The notes under the pieces: generated by a model
Database searches by the model: none
Told to the model about the DNA's origin: nothing
Seen by the model: the letters and a program-made list of their open reading frames with translations, nothing else
Made by a program: the position numbers and the translations under genes
In this document: positions 26,591-35,493 of the stretch, piece after piece
Layout of the letters: each line of letters starts with the position of its first letter
Numbering within the stretch: the stretch's first letter is position 1
NCBI GenBank assembly: GCA_963754305.1
Contig: CAVWFR010000049.1
Coordinates: 1-64,000, forward strand
From: DATEDA01 sp963754305
Lineage (GTDB): Bacteria > Pseudomonadota > Gammaproteobacteria > Burkholderiales > SG8-39
Reading direction: 5' to 3'
DNA length: 64,000 bases

Positions 26591-28950
26591 TTGATGCACA
26601 CCGCCCTGACCTGGGCCATGTCGGTGATGCCTTGCATGACCTTCTCGATGCCGTCCATCTTCAGGGTCCGCATGCCTTCCTCGAGCGCGGTCGCGAGCAT
26701 CTCGGCGACCCGCGCGTGCTCCTGGATGTTTTTCTTGATCGCGTCGGTGCCCACGAGCAGCTCGTGGAGGCCCGCGCGGCCCTTGTAGCCGGTGTTCGAG
26801 CAGGCGTCGCAGCCCGCCTTGCGATAGAGCGTCAGCTGGCCCTTCTCGTCGCCGTAGGTCTTCACAAGGTCCTTGTACACGCGCTCGTAGCCCGCCTTCG
26901 CGTCCTTCTTGAATTCCGACGTATTTAGCAGCTCCTGGCAGTACTCCTGCAGCAGGCCCTTGATCTCGTCCCCCGCGGGAGTATAGGGCTGCTTGCACTT
27001 CCCGCAGAGGCGCTTCGCGAGACGCTGCGCGAGGATCCCGACCAGCGCATCGGCGAAGTTGAACGGGTCCATCCCCATGTCGAGGAGGCGCACGACCGAT
27101 TCGGGGGCGCTGTTCGTGTGCAGCGTCGCGAACACCAGGTGGCCGGTGAGCGAAGCTTCGATGCCGATCGCGGTCGTCTCCTTGTCGCGCATCTCGCCGA
27201 CCATGATGATGTCCGGGTCGGCGCGCAGGAACGCTTTCATGATCGTGGGAAAATCGAGACCGGCCTTCTTGTTGATCTGGACCTGGCGCAGGCCCTTCTG
27301 GGTGATCTCGACCGGATCTTCCGCCGTCCAGATCTTGGTGTCGGGGGTATTGAGATAGCCGAGCACCGAGTGCAGGGTGGTCGTCTTGCCGGAGCCGGTC
27401 GGCCCGCAGCAGAAGAACAGGCCGTACGGGTTCTCGATCGCAGCCTTGAGGCGCGGCAGATTGTGCGGCGTGAGGCCGAGCTTGTCGATCGGGATCGGCT
27501 CGCCGGCGGCCAGGATACGCATCACGATGTCCTCGACGCCGCCCTGCACCGGAATGGTCGCCACGCGCAGCTCGATATCGAGCGGGCCGAACTTCTTGAA
27601 CTTGATCTTGCCGTCCTGCGGCTTGCGGCGCTCGGAGATGTCGAGGTCGCACATGATCTTCAGGCGCGCGACGAGTGCGCTGCGGTAGGACGCCGGCACC
27701 TCGATGTAGTTCACGAGCGAGCCGTCCTTGCGGAACCGGATCTCGGTCTTCGCTTTCCCCGGATAGGACTCGATGTGGATGTCGGAGACGCCCTGGTGGT
27801 GCGCATCGACGATGACCTTGTTCACGAGCTTCACCAGCTCGTTGTCCGCTGCCGCGGAGAGGTCATCCGTCGTGCTGCCGTCGTCGCTATCCTCGGTGCC
27901 CAGACCCTCCAGCAGGTCGCCGATGTCGCCGAGGTCGGCTGCGGCGCCGAAGTACGCGTCGAGCGTGTCCTTGAACTCCTTCAGCGTCGTGACGCAGTAC
28001 TTGATCCGCGCCTTGGGGAAGATGTTGTTGACGACCTTGGAGGCCTTGACCCGCTCCGGGTCGAGGCACATCACCAGCAGTCCCTGCGGATTCTCCTCGA
28101 GCGGGCACCACTGGTGCTCGGCGACATACTCGCGCTTGAGGTTCTTGAGCAGATCGACCGACTTGATGCGGTCGGGCTTGAACGGCTCGTAGGGCACGCC
28201 GAAGTACTTGGCGAGCGCCTGGCCGATCGCGTTCGGCTTGACGCTGAAATCCTCGATCAGCACCGCTTCGATGTCGAGCGCCTTCTTGCGCGCACTGCGC
28301 GCGGCGGTCTCGAGCTCGGCGGCGGAGATCATCGCATCGGCAACGAGGAAGTCGTACTTCGACTTCGGCACCGCGAGCTTCGAGCGCTGCTTGAGCGCGA
28401 TCGCGAGCGTCTTGCAGAGCTCGACCATACCCTCTTCGGCGAGCGAGCCGAAGGATATGCCGGCCTTGTTGTTGATGAGCTGCACGACGCCGAGGAGGTC
28501 GCCCGTCGGAGCATCGAGGATCGGCGCGACGAGCATCTGCTTGGTGCGATACCCGGTCCGCTTGTCCACCTCCTGCAGGAAGCGCAGGTTCGTGTTGTGG
28601 CTCTTCAGCTCGCCGTCGTCGTAGACGTCCTTGAGGTTCATCATTTTCCGCGACATCCCGCAATAGCCGGCGAGCGAGTGCTCGGCGAGCGGCAGCTTGA
28701 GGTCGCGGAAGGAATTGAGCCCGGTCTTCACCTTGGAGATGATGGAGGCCTTGTCCTCGCCGGTGATATAGATCGTCAGCCGGTCCGCGTAGAAAAGCGT
28801 GCAGATCTCGCTCGAGACCTCGAGCATGATCTCGTCGACGTTGTTGGTCGCGTGGATCCGGTTGGTGACCGTCTGCAGGGTCTTCTGAAAAGCGAGCCGG
28901 CTGTTGACGTCGCCGGCCGGAATGGACTGGGGGCTAAGCACTGCGCTCAT
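26587..28950 (-). CDS. GAF-domain PilB/GspE-type secretion ATPase
   Basis: The 787-residue protein begins with a GAF domain (residues about 20-190; FYADRLTIYITGEDK, GVVQLINNKAGISFG). It continues with a GspE N-terminal domain and a PilB/GspE ATPase with Walker A CGPTGSGKTTTLHS, Asp box AEDPVEI, Walker B DPDIIMVGEMRDKET and His box GHLVFATLHTNSA. The zinc-binding CGKC...CDAC tetracysteine pair is present. Such ATPases power type IV pili or type II secretion, but no other machinery gene is nearby. An N-terminal GAF domain is unusual for PilB. Nucleotide sensing by GAF may gate the motor, given the adjacent HD-GYP and adenylate cyclase genes. Confidence 0.9.
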   Translation of the reverse strand: MSAVLSPQSIPAGDVNSRLAFQKTLQTVTNRIHATNNVDEIMLEVSSEICTLFYADRLTIYITGEDKASIISKVKTGLNSFRDLKLPLAEHSLAGYCGMSRKMMNLKDVYDDGELKSHNTNLRFLQEVDKRTGYRTKQMLVAPILDAPTGDLLGVVQLINNKAGISFGSLAEEGMVELCKTLAIALKQRSKLAVPKSKYDFLVADAMISAAELETAARSARKKALDIEAVLIEDFSVKPNAIGQALAKYFGVPYEPFKPDRIKSVDLLKNLKREYVAEHQWCPLEENPQGLLVMCLDPERVKASKVVNNIFPKARIKYCVTTLKEFKDTLDAYFGAAADLGDIGDLLEGLGTEDSDDGSTTDDLSAAADNELVKLVNKVIVDAHHQGVSDIHIESYPGKAKTEIRFRKDGSLVNYIEVPASYRSALVARLKIMCDLDISERRKPQDGKIKFKKFGPLDIELRVATIPVQGGVEDIVMRILAAGEPIPIDKLGLTPHNLPRLKAAIENPYGLFFCCGPTGSGKTTTLHSVLGYLNTPDTKIWTAEDPVEITQKGLRQVQINKKAGLDFPTIMKAFLRADPDIIMVGEMRDKETTAIGIEASLTGHLVFATLHTNSAPESVVRLLDMGMDPFNFADALVGILAQRLAKRLCGKCKQPYTPAGDEIKGLLQEYCQELLNTSEFKKDAKAGYERVYKDLVKTYGDEKGQLTLYRKAGCDACSNTGYKGRAGLHELLVGTDAIKKNIQEHARVAEMLATALEEGMRTLKMDGIEKVMQGITDMAQVRAVCIK

Positions 28951-29195
28951 GGCGTCGCTTCCTGTCGGATCACCGTCGAAACCGTCGGTCCGCCGGCTGG
29001 CGCCGACGACCGAATACCCCGGCCGGCGCTTCCGCGCCCGCCGGGGCAAACTTTGAATTTAGCGCCCGCTCCTGCCCCCAGCAACCGCGCCGGACCGGCC
29101 CTTGCGTCATTTTCCAGGCGCAACAACGCACCCTCGTGCGCACCCGGGCCGGTGTGCTCCCGTGGCCCCGGCAGCGGTATGCAAGACTCGGGCCG

Positions 29196-29218
29196 GCCGA
29201 TCGCATGCGGCGATCGGC
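29196..29218. other. Perfect 9-bp stem-loop after the cNMP-rhodanese gene
   Basis: GCCGATCGC and GCGATCGGC pair across a five-base loop about 34 bases downstream of the cNMP-rhodanese stop. No T tract follows, so it may be an attenuating hairpin or processing site. The remaining about 270 bases up to the ATPase start hold no open frame that looks coding. Confidence 0.45.
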
Positions 29219-29251
29219 GTTACGGCCGGGTGCGCGCGGCGCGGGCCGAGG

Positions 29252-30328
29252 TCAGCCGCCGGGCTTGTCGGTGCCGCCGCGTACGCCGCCTCCCAGGACG
29301 AACGCGCGGAATCCGCGCTGCGCGAGCAGGAATGCGCCGGCCGAGCTGCGCCGTCCGCTCTGGCAGTACAGGACGTACTCGCGACTGCGATCGAGAACCT
29401 TCACCGCATTGCGCACCTCCGAGAGCGGGATGTTGATCGCGCCCGGGAGCTTGTCGTACTGGTACTCGGACGGGTAACGCGTGTCGATCCACTGCCCGCC
29501 GGCGGTGATCTTGACCCGCGCCTGCTCCATCGTCACGCTCTGGAGCAGCGGTTTCTTCAGGAGCTCGTTGAAGTCCTCTTTGGCCAGCCGGAAGAGCGAG
29601 CCCTCGGCGAGCATGGTGACCGTGGCGTTGCGCTTGGCGTTCGCGACGAGCGCCTCTTCGCCGAATGCATCGCCGCCCTTCAGCTCCGCGAGCTTCATCG
29701 ACACGCCGCCGACGTTGCGCTCGATGAGGCACTTGCCCGCCTCGACGACGTAGTAGAAGTCGCCGGCGTCGCCCTCGCGTATCACCACCTGCCCGCGCTT
29801 GACGCCCACCCGCTGGAAGCGCTTGAGCATCTCGTTGATATGGGCCGTCGGCAGCTGGGCGAACGCGCCCGACTTGAGGTTGTTGATGCTGAACACGCCC
29901 GACAGGATCGCCCAGTTGCTCATCGACGGCACGCCGGCCTCGGCGGCGCGCGCACCGGTCTTGTCGCCGGCGGCGAGCTGGTCCCAGGTCACCATGATGT
30001 CGAGGAGGTCCTCGTCGATCCGGACGAGCTCGATGTCGGTGATCGCCTTGGCGGAGGCGAACGGGGTCTTCCGACCGAGCGGGTGGCGTGCCTCCGAGGT
30101 CGCGCCCACGACGACCTCGGAGCTGCCGTTGCCGAGGATCAGCGCGAGCTCGCCGCGCAGCAGGAAGACGAGCTGCCCGGCGACGCTCTTCACGCGAAAC
30201 GGGTCGAGCGTCTTGCTGATCCGCTCGACCACGCAGAGCTCGGCGAGCTCCGTCAGCCGGTGAGCCGACAGCGCGGAGAGGGGCTCGAGCCCCCGGAGGG
30301 TCTTGACGGTTACGGTGTCCGCGGTCAT
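29252..30328 (-). CDS. Dual cNMP-binding/rhodanese regulatory protein
   Basis: The 358-residue protein has two cyclic-nucleotide-binding-like beta-rolls (residues about 10-115 and 160-265; the second is the better conserved: VIREGDAGDFYYVVEAGKCLI, GDAFGEEALVANAKRNATV) and a C-terminal rhodanese domain with active-site loop YCQSGRRSS. The second domain contains the FGE-AL-(N)AT pattern of a phosphate-binding cassette, with Lys-Arg-Asn before Ala-Thr. It would bind cAMP or another cNMP and modulate sulfurtransfer or protein partners. It sits between the ATPase and the phosphodiesterase-like gene, 22 bases from the latter, and is a plausible effector of the cyclase encoded nearby. Confidence 0.88.
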   Translation of the reverse strand: MTADTVTVKTLRGLEPLSALSAHRLTELAELCVVERISKTLDPFRVKSVAGQLVFLLRGELALILGNGSSEVVVGATSEARHPLGRKTPFASAKAITDIELVRIDEDLLDIMVTWDQLAAGDKTGARAAEAGVPSMSNWAILSGVFSINNLKSGAFAQLPTAHINEMLKRFQRVGVKRGQVVIREGDAGDFYYVVEAGKCLIERNVGGVSMKLAELKGGDAFGEEALVANAKRNATVTMLAEGSLFRLAKEDFNELLKKPLLQSVTMEQARVKITAGGQWIDTRYPSEYQYDKLPGAINIPLSEVRNAVKVLDRSREYVLYCQSGRRSSAGAFLLAQRGFRAFVLGGGVRGGTDKPGG

Positions 30329-30350
30329 TGGCTCGGCCTCGTGCAGCGCC

Positions 30351-31121
30351 TCAGAACTCGATCACTTGGTTGTTCTGCAGCATCCGCGGCCGGTACTGGC
30401 CGGCGTACTCCTCGATCTCCTCCATCGTGAGCTCGATCTCGCCCGGCTTGAGATGCGTGATGAAGATCTCGCAGCTCCGCTCGAGCTTGGCGAGCTCCTC
30501 GGCGAGCATCGTCGGGCACAGGTGCTTCGACATGATCGCGAGCTGTTTCTCGCGGTTGCAGAAGGCGCATTCGATGATGAGGTGCTTCAGATTCGCGATC
30601 TTGTTGACGATCGTCCAGAGCTCGTCGTTGGTCGTGGTGTCGCCGGTGAAGACGAGGCTGCCCTTGCCGCTGTCGAGTTGGTAGCCGATCGCCGGCACGA
30701 CGTGGTTCGCCGGCAGCGCGGTGATCGTGCGCCCGCCCCCGAGATCGACCGACGCGCCGAGCTCGATCGGCTCGTAGCGCAGGAACGGCCGCTCCACGCT
30801 CGGGATCTGGGTGAAGTCCGGCCAGATCGACCAGTTGAAAATATGGTTCTTCAGGATCTCGATGGTCGCCGGGATGGCATGCACGGTCAGCGGCTCATCG
30901 CGCATCTGCCCCACGGTGTCGACCATGAACGGGATCGCGGCGATGTGATCGAGGTGGGAGTGGGTGACGAAGACGTGGTTGATCGGGGTCAGTTCGGCGA
31001 GCGTGAGGTCGCACACGCCCGTTCCGGCGTCGATCAGGATGTCGCGGTCGAGCAGCATCGAGGTGGTGCGCAAATGCCGCCCACCGATCCCGCCGCTGCA
31101 GCCGAGTACTCTGATCCGCAT
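30351..31121 (-). CDS. Metallo-beta-lactamase-fold protein, class II cAMP phosphodiesterase-like
   Basis: The 256-residue protein has an MBL metal site: THSHLDHIAAIPF, TALPANHVVPAIGY, VFTGDTTTND and a late ITHLKPGE. The N-terminal MRIRVLGCSGGIGG and the overall length match the class II 3',5'-cyclic nucleotide phosphodiesterase (PDE1/CpdP) branch rather than beta-lactamases or RNase Z. A role in cAMP turnover is supported by the CHASE2-cyclase gene just upstream and the cNMP-binding gene just downstream. The ATG at 31121 starts the conserved strand; upstream alternatives add unrelated residues. Confidence 0.8.
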   Translation of the reverse strand: MRIRVLGCSGGIGGRHLRTTSMLLDRDILIDAGTGVCDLTLAELTPINHVFVTHSHLDHIAAIPFMVDTVGQMRDEPLTVHAIPATIEILKNHIFNWSIWPDFTQIPSVERPFLRYEPIELGASVDLGGGRTITALPANHVVPAIGYQLDSGKGSLVFTGDTTTNDELWTIVNKIANLKHLIIECAFCNREKQLAIMSKHLCPTMLAEELAKLERSCEIFITHLKPGEIELTMEEIEEYAGQYRPRMLQNNQVIEF

Positions 31122-31237
31122 GTGTGCGAGCAAATGTGTCCGCAATAATGCTGAAGCTATCTCCGCCTGCAAGTACCAGCGAGCGCGAGCGCCCGCCGTA
31201 ACTTTGTCCGATTATCCTGTCCGCTTACCTTGTCCGA

Positions 31238-33472
31238 TTACTTTGTGTCGAATGTCGTCACGCCGTCCCAACCGGGCCGCGGTGGATCGGCACGATACCG
31301 CGTAACTTGCTGAGAGTAAAAGGTATAAAGTGGCGCCGCGGCATAGAGTCGCTGCAGATTGAAGAGCACCAGGTCCGCTTGCTCCCAGGCCTGCGAGCGA
31401 TAGGCCTTCAGGGCCTGCCCCCACAGCTTCAACTCCTCCGCTCGCGCCTTCCCGATCTCCGCCTCGAGCCCCAGCGGTTCGAAGATGGTCACCGATTCGT
31501 CCTTGCCGGCGACCCGGACGCGGTCGATCTCGCGGAAGACGACGTCTTGAATCGCCTCCCGGGTGGTATGCCCGACGAGGATGCCGACGCCGTACCGTTT
31601 CGTCAGGCTCTCCAGCCGCGAGGCGAGGTTTACCGCATCGCCCATCACCGTGTAGGCCTTGCGCAGCTTCGAGCCCATGTCTCCGACGCTCATCGGACCG
31701 GTGTTGATCCCGACCCCGATCTGTACCTGCGGCCAGCCGCGGGCCTTGAAGCGTTCGTTCAGGTTCGCGAGCTCCACCTGCATGGCGAGCGCGGCGGCGA
31801 CCGCCTGCCGCGCGTGCTGCGCGTCGGAGACCGGAGCACCCCAGAACGCCATGATCTGATCGCCCACGTACTTGTCGAGCGTGCCGCGGTGGGCGCGTAT
31901 GACCAGACTCATGGCGGTCAGGAACTCGTTCATGAACGCCGAGAGCGCCTTGGGATCCAGTCCCTCGGCGATCGAGGTGAACCCGCGAATGTCGGTGAAA
32001 AGCACCGTCAGGACCTCGTCCTTGCCCTCCATGCTGTATTTCGCCGGATCGCGCGCCATCTCGTCGACGAGCTCGGGCGGGACGTACTCGCCGAACCGCT
32101 CGGTCAGTTCGCGCTTGGACCGCGACTCCACGAAGAACCCGTACGACATGTTCAGGGCGAAGAGCCCGATCGTCATCAGCAGGCTGGCGGCGAGCGGCAG
32201 CACGAGGTCGGCATGGAGCCAGACCCCTATATTCAAACCGGTGACGAGCGCGACTGCGGCGAGCGACACCACGGTCGCGCGTAACGGGCTCAGGAACGGG
32301 AGCCAGATCGCGAGGATCAGACCGACGAGGAGAAGCACGATCACTTCCGCGCCGAGCACGTAGGCCGGCTTGGCCTTGATGCTGCGGTCGAGCATGCCGG
32401 CAATCAGGTTGGCGTGGACCTCGACGCCCGGATATGCGGCGCCCACCGGCGTCGCCCGCAGGTCGAAGAGCCCCGGCGCGGTAGTGCCCACCAGCGCGAT
32501 CTTGCCCTTGAGGCGCTCGACGGGGACCTTGTCGTGATACACGTCGGCGAGCGACACGTAGTGGAAGCTTCCCTTTCCGCCGCGATACGGCACAAGGGCG
32601 CATGCGTTCTCGTCGACCGGGATGCGCAACGGCCCCACCTCGAGCCACTCGAGGCCGGCATAGTGCCGGTTGAGCACGCTCCCGGGAGGGTAACCGGGCT
32701 CTACCTTCGGAAACCCGAGCAGCGTGCGCATCATCGCGAGCGACAGCGGCTCGTAGTACGCGCCCCGGTACTCAGCGAGCATCGGTACTCGTCGGTTGAT
32801 CCCGTCCTCGTCCGCGATCGGGTTGAAGTGCCCGGTGCTCGCCGCGGCAGCCTGGAAGTCGCGCAGATTGGCGCCGTAGCCGGTCCACGAGGTGAACTCG
32901 ATCGGCCGGTTCGCGAATGTACCCGGCTCGAGCACCGGGGGCGGCAGCGCGCCGCTGGTGCGCGCGTCGCGGTCGCTCGTCAGGTAGTACCCGAGCACGA
33001 CCGGGCGCCCCTTGATCGTCTGCACGAACTGCGCGTCGTGGTCGAGGCGCGGCCGCAGCGCCGCGAGCGCCGCCTGAAAATCCGGCACGTCCTTCAGCGG
33101 GCCTTTCGCGAGGCCGTCGAGAACCCGCAGCCCGCTGGAGCGATCGGGCTCTGCGAACACGACGTCGAAGCCGAGGATCGCGACGTCGTACTTTTCGAAA
33201 AGCTTGGCGACCAGGCCCGCCACCACGTCGCGGCCCCACGGCCATTGCCCGAGCTCGGGCGTCGCCAGGCTCTTCTCGTCGATGTCGAGGATAACGACGC
33301 GCTCGTCCACGCTCCGCGGCATCGTCAGCCGCAGCCGCGTGTCGTAGAGGATGCGGTCGAACTGGTCGACGAACGGGATGCGATAGAACTTACCGGCGTG
33401 GCCGACGAACGCGGCGACGAGGACGATCCCGAGCGCGATCCTGACGCCGTACTGCTTCACCTGCCGCTCCAC
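31238..33472 (-). CDS. CHASE2-domain adenylate/guanylate cyclase
   Basis: The 744-residue protein begins with a transmembrane segment, then an extracytoplasmic CHASE2 sensor (residues about 35-350; VVILDIDEKSLATPELGQWPWGRDV). Three closely spaced transmembrane helices follow (about 365-440), then a class III cyclase domain with LTVLFTDIRGFTSIAEGL (metal Asp), DKYVGDQIMAFWGAP (second metal Asp) and MGDAVNLASRLE (Asn-x3-Arg transition-state residues). The substrate-determining Lys/Asp pair appears as DK...and TVMGDA, favouring ATP. GTG start at 33472. Likely produces cAMP in response to an envelope signal. Confidence 0.92.
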   Translation of the reverse strand: MERQVKQYGVRIALGIVLVAAFVGHAGKFYRIPFVDQFDRILYDTRLRLTMPRSVDERVVILDIDEKSLATPELGQWPWGRDVVAGLVAKLFEKYDVAILGFDVVFAEPDRSSGLRVLDGLAKGPLKDVPDFQAALAALRPRLDHDAQFVQTIKGRPVVLGYYLTSDRDARTSGALPPPVLEPGTFANRPIEFTSWTGYGANLRDFQAAAASTGHFNPIADEDGINRRVPMLAEYRGAYYEPLSLAMMRTLLGFPKVEPGYPPGSVLNRHYAGLEWLEVGPLRIPVDENACALVPYRGGKGSFHYVSLADVYHDKVPVERLKGKIALVGTTAPGLFDLRATPVGAAYPGVEVHANLIAGMLDRSIKAKPAYVLGAEVIVLLLVGLILAIWLPFLSPLRATVVSLAAVALVTGLNIGVWLHADLVLPLAASLLMTIGLFALNMSYGFFVESRSKRELTERFGEYVPPELVDEMARDPAKYSMEGKDEVLTVLFTDIRGFTSIAEGLDPKALSAFMNEFLTAMSLVIRAHRGTLDKYVGDQIMAFWGAPVSDAQHARQAVAAALAMQVELANLNERFKARGWPQVQIGVGINTGPMSVGDMGSKLRKAYTVMGDAVNLASRLESLTKRYGVGILVGHTTREAIQDVVFREIDRVRVAGKDESVTIFEPLGLEAEIGKARAEELKLWGQALKAYRSQAWEQADLVLFNLQRLYAAAPLYTFYSQQVTRYRADPPRPGWDGVTTFDTK

Positions 33473-33753
33473 ACTCCCGCAGCCGGGTCGTCGAGCGCGG
33501 TCGGCCGCGAGGACGCGCCGCCGATAGACGCACCAGGAAGCGAATCACGGCCGCTTGTGCCGGCAATTTCCTCCGATCTGGGGAAGAACGGGGGGGCTGC
33601 CCCCGCGGATCGTGACGACTTAGTCGGATCATCGAGGCCCATCCGCGGCGCGCCAGGCCCTCTTCGTGTGTTCGCGCGGAAGACCCGCTGTAGCGTCGCG
33701 CCGTCGACACAGAGGATCGCCGGCGAGGGCGCTCGCTTCGACGCGGCGGCGCC

Positions 33754-34224
33754 TCAAGCCTTGTAGAAGAACTCCATCTTGACGCCGGCGAGCTCGACGA
33801 TGTCGTGGTCGTTGAGCGGATGCGCCTGCGCGTCGAGCAGCTTGCCGTTGAGGATCGGAAAGTTTGCGCCCTCGACGTGGGTGATGAAGTAGCCCTGCGG
33901 CCGCTTGGTGATGACCGCCACCTGCACGCCCGGCTTGCCGAGCGTCGTGAGCGCCTTGACGAGCTCCATCTCCCTGCCGGCATTCGCGCCGGAGAGGATC
34001 TGGATCGCGGCCACCTTTCCGCCGGGCGCGATCGGCTGCGACGCCGACACCGGCTGCGAGGTGTTCATCGCCGGCATAGACGGCGACGTGGCCACGGGCT
34101 GCGAGGTCGAGGCCGGCACGGGCGCAGACACCGAGCCGGCCAGGGGGGGCGGCGCCGCCGCGGACCTCAGCGGCTGCGAGGTCGATATCGCCGGAGAGGG
34201 CTGCGAGGTCGACATCGTCGGCAT
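33754..34224 (-). CDS. FHA-domain protein with TSQP repeats
   Basis: The 156-residue protein has a Pro/Ser-rich N-terminal half in which TSQP or ASQP occurs six times. The C-terminal half is an FHA-like domain (GKVAAIQILSGANAGREMELVKALTTLGKP, ITHVEGANFPILNGKLLDAQAHPLNDHDIVELAGVKMEFFY). The FHA core is divergent: the GR and SxxH of a canonical phosphothreonine pocket are not clear. The low-complexity tail could be a phosphorylation target of the nearby kinase. It lies 37 bases after a canonical FHA gene. The 281 bases downstream hold a small GGGGG/CCCCC hairpin but no gene. Confidence 0.82.
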   Translation of the reverse strand: MPTMSTSQPSPAISTSQPLRSAAAPPPLAGSVSAPVPASTSQPVATSPSMPAMNTSQPVSASQPIAPGGKVAAIQILSGANAGREMELVKALTTLGKPGVQVAVITKRPQGYFITHVEGANFPILNGKLLDAQAHPLNDHDIVELAGVKMEFFYKA

Positions 34225-34261
34225 GGCCTGCGACGCGCTCGGCGTCGGGGGCCGCGGCGAG

Positions 34262-34636
34262 TCACGCCGGCTTCGGCGCGGCGCCGGGACGCAGCACCAT
34301 CGTTTTCTCGAAGTCCTGCGGGCTCGTCGTCTTGCCCGCCTGGTCGTTGACGTACTTCAGCTTGTACTTGCCGAGCTCGATCACGTCGTTCGTCTGCAGG
34401 AAGTGCTTCTTGATCGGCTGGCCGTTCACCAGGGTGCCGTTGGTCGAGCCAAGGTCTTCCAGGAACGAGTCGTTGAGGATCGTCACGATCACCGCGTGCT
34501 CGCCGGACACCGCCAGATTGTCGATCTGGATGTCGTTGTGCGGCTTGCGCCCGATCGTCGTGCGCTCCTTGGCGAGGGTGATCTCCTTGAGCACCAACCC
34601 GTCCATACTGAGAATCAGCTTTGCAGGCATGGCCAT
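34262..34636 (-). CDS. Canonical FHA-domain phosphothreonine-binding protein
   Basis: The 124-residue protein is one FHA domain with the conserved pocket residues: TTIGRKPHNDIQID, then SGEHAVI and LGSTNGTLVNG, followed by DVIELGKYKLKYV. A short C-terminal tail has EKTMVLRPG, resembling the phosphothreonine motifs (TMVL-type) found on kinase-regulated FHA proteins. Such proteins read out Ser/Thr kinase activity by binding phosphothreonine peptides. It lies immediately after the PP2C gene (28 bases) in a kinase-phosphatase-FHA set. Confidence 0.93.
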   Translation of the reverse strand: MAMPAKLILSMDGLVLKEITLAKERTTIGRKPHNDIQIDNLAVSGEHAVIVTILNDSFLEDLGSTNGTLVNGQPIKKHFLQTNDVIELGKYKLKYVNDQAGKTTSPQDFEKTMVLRPGAAPKPA

Positions 34637-34664
34637 ATCCCCATCTGAAACAGCATTTCCCGAC

Positions 34665-35489
34665 TCATCTCAACCAGCTGAAGAACCGCGCGACCCAGCC
34701 GCGCGGCGCAGCGTAGTCCCGCACCACCCGGACGAGGATCACCGACACGTTGTCCCGCCCGCCGTTGTCGTTCGCCATCTGGACCAACTGCTGCGCCGCG
34801 AGCCGCAGGTTCGCGGATAGCGTCTGGAGCGTCATTCCGATGTCCTCGTCGCTCACCATGTCGTTCAGGCCGTCCGAACAGAGGAGGTAGACGTCCCCGG
34901 GCTGGGTCGGATGCACGTGGATTTCGGGCTCGACCGTCGGATCGATGCCGAGCGCGCGGGTGACGAGGTTCTTGTTCTGCGAGAACTTCGCCTGCTCCGG
35001 CGTGATCATGCCGCTGTCGATCTGCTCCTGGAGCAGCGAATGATCGCGCGTGAGCTGCTCGAAAGCCTCGCCGCGAAGGCGGTAGGCGCGGGAGTCGCCG
35101 ATGTGGGCGAGCGTCACCTTGTTGTCGTAGAACATGGCGGTGACCAGAGTGGTCCCCATGCCGGAGTACTGCGGCTGGCTCTGCGCGGCCTGGAAGATAG
35201 AGGTGTTCGCCTTCGCGATCTGCTCGCGCAGCAGCTTGTCGGCGAAGGGCTTGCCCGACCCCGGCTCGATCTTGTACGGCGGCGTCTCCTCGAGCAAGTG
35301 CTGGAGCTCGGTCGTGATAACGGTGGTCGCCATGCCGCTCGCCACCTCGCCGGCGTTGTAGCCCCCCATCCCGTCGGCGAGCACGACCAGCCCCTTCGAC
35401 GCGTCGGCCGCGATCGAGTCCTCGTTGTGCGAGCGCACGATCCCTGGATCGGTGCAACTCGCGATCTCCAGCGCCTGGCTCAAGTTCAT
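34665..35489 (-). CDS. PP2C-family Ser/Thr protein phosphatase
   Basis: The 274-residue protein has all PP2C metal motifs: TDPGIVRSHNEDS, VVLADGMGGYNAGEVAS, AHIGDSRAYRL, TRALG, LLCSDGLNDM and GGRDNVSVILV. It is soluble with no membrane segment. It would reverse phosphorylation by the adjacent CHASE2 kinase (stop-to-start gap of 4 bases). The same gene order occurs in PrpC/Stp-type regulatory pairs. Confidence 0.95.
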   Translation of the reverse strand: MNLSQALEIASCTDPGIVRSHNEDSIAADASKGLVVLADGMGGYNAGEVASGMATTVITTELQHLLEETPPYKIEPGSGKPFADKLLREQIAKANTSIFQAAQSQPQYSGMGTTLVTAMFYDNKVTLAHIGDSRAYRLRGEAFEQLTRDHSLLQEQIDSGMITPEQAKFSQNKNLVTRALGIDPTVEPEIHVHPTQPGDVYLLCSDGLNDMVSDEDIGMTLQTLSANLRLAAQQLVQMANDNGGRDNVSVILVRVVRDYAAPRGWVARFFSWLR

Positions 35490-35493
35490 CGCT

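Noticed and set aside
33589..33605. Hairpin CGGGGG/CCCCCG as terminator between the FHA and cyclase genes
   Set aside because: Short, no T tract, and about 150 bases past the FHA stop; not strong enough to list.
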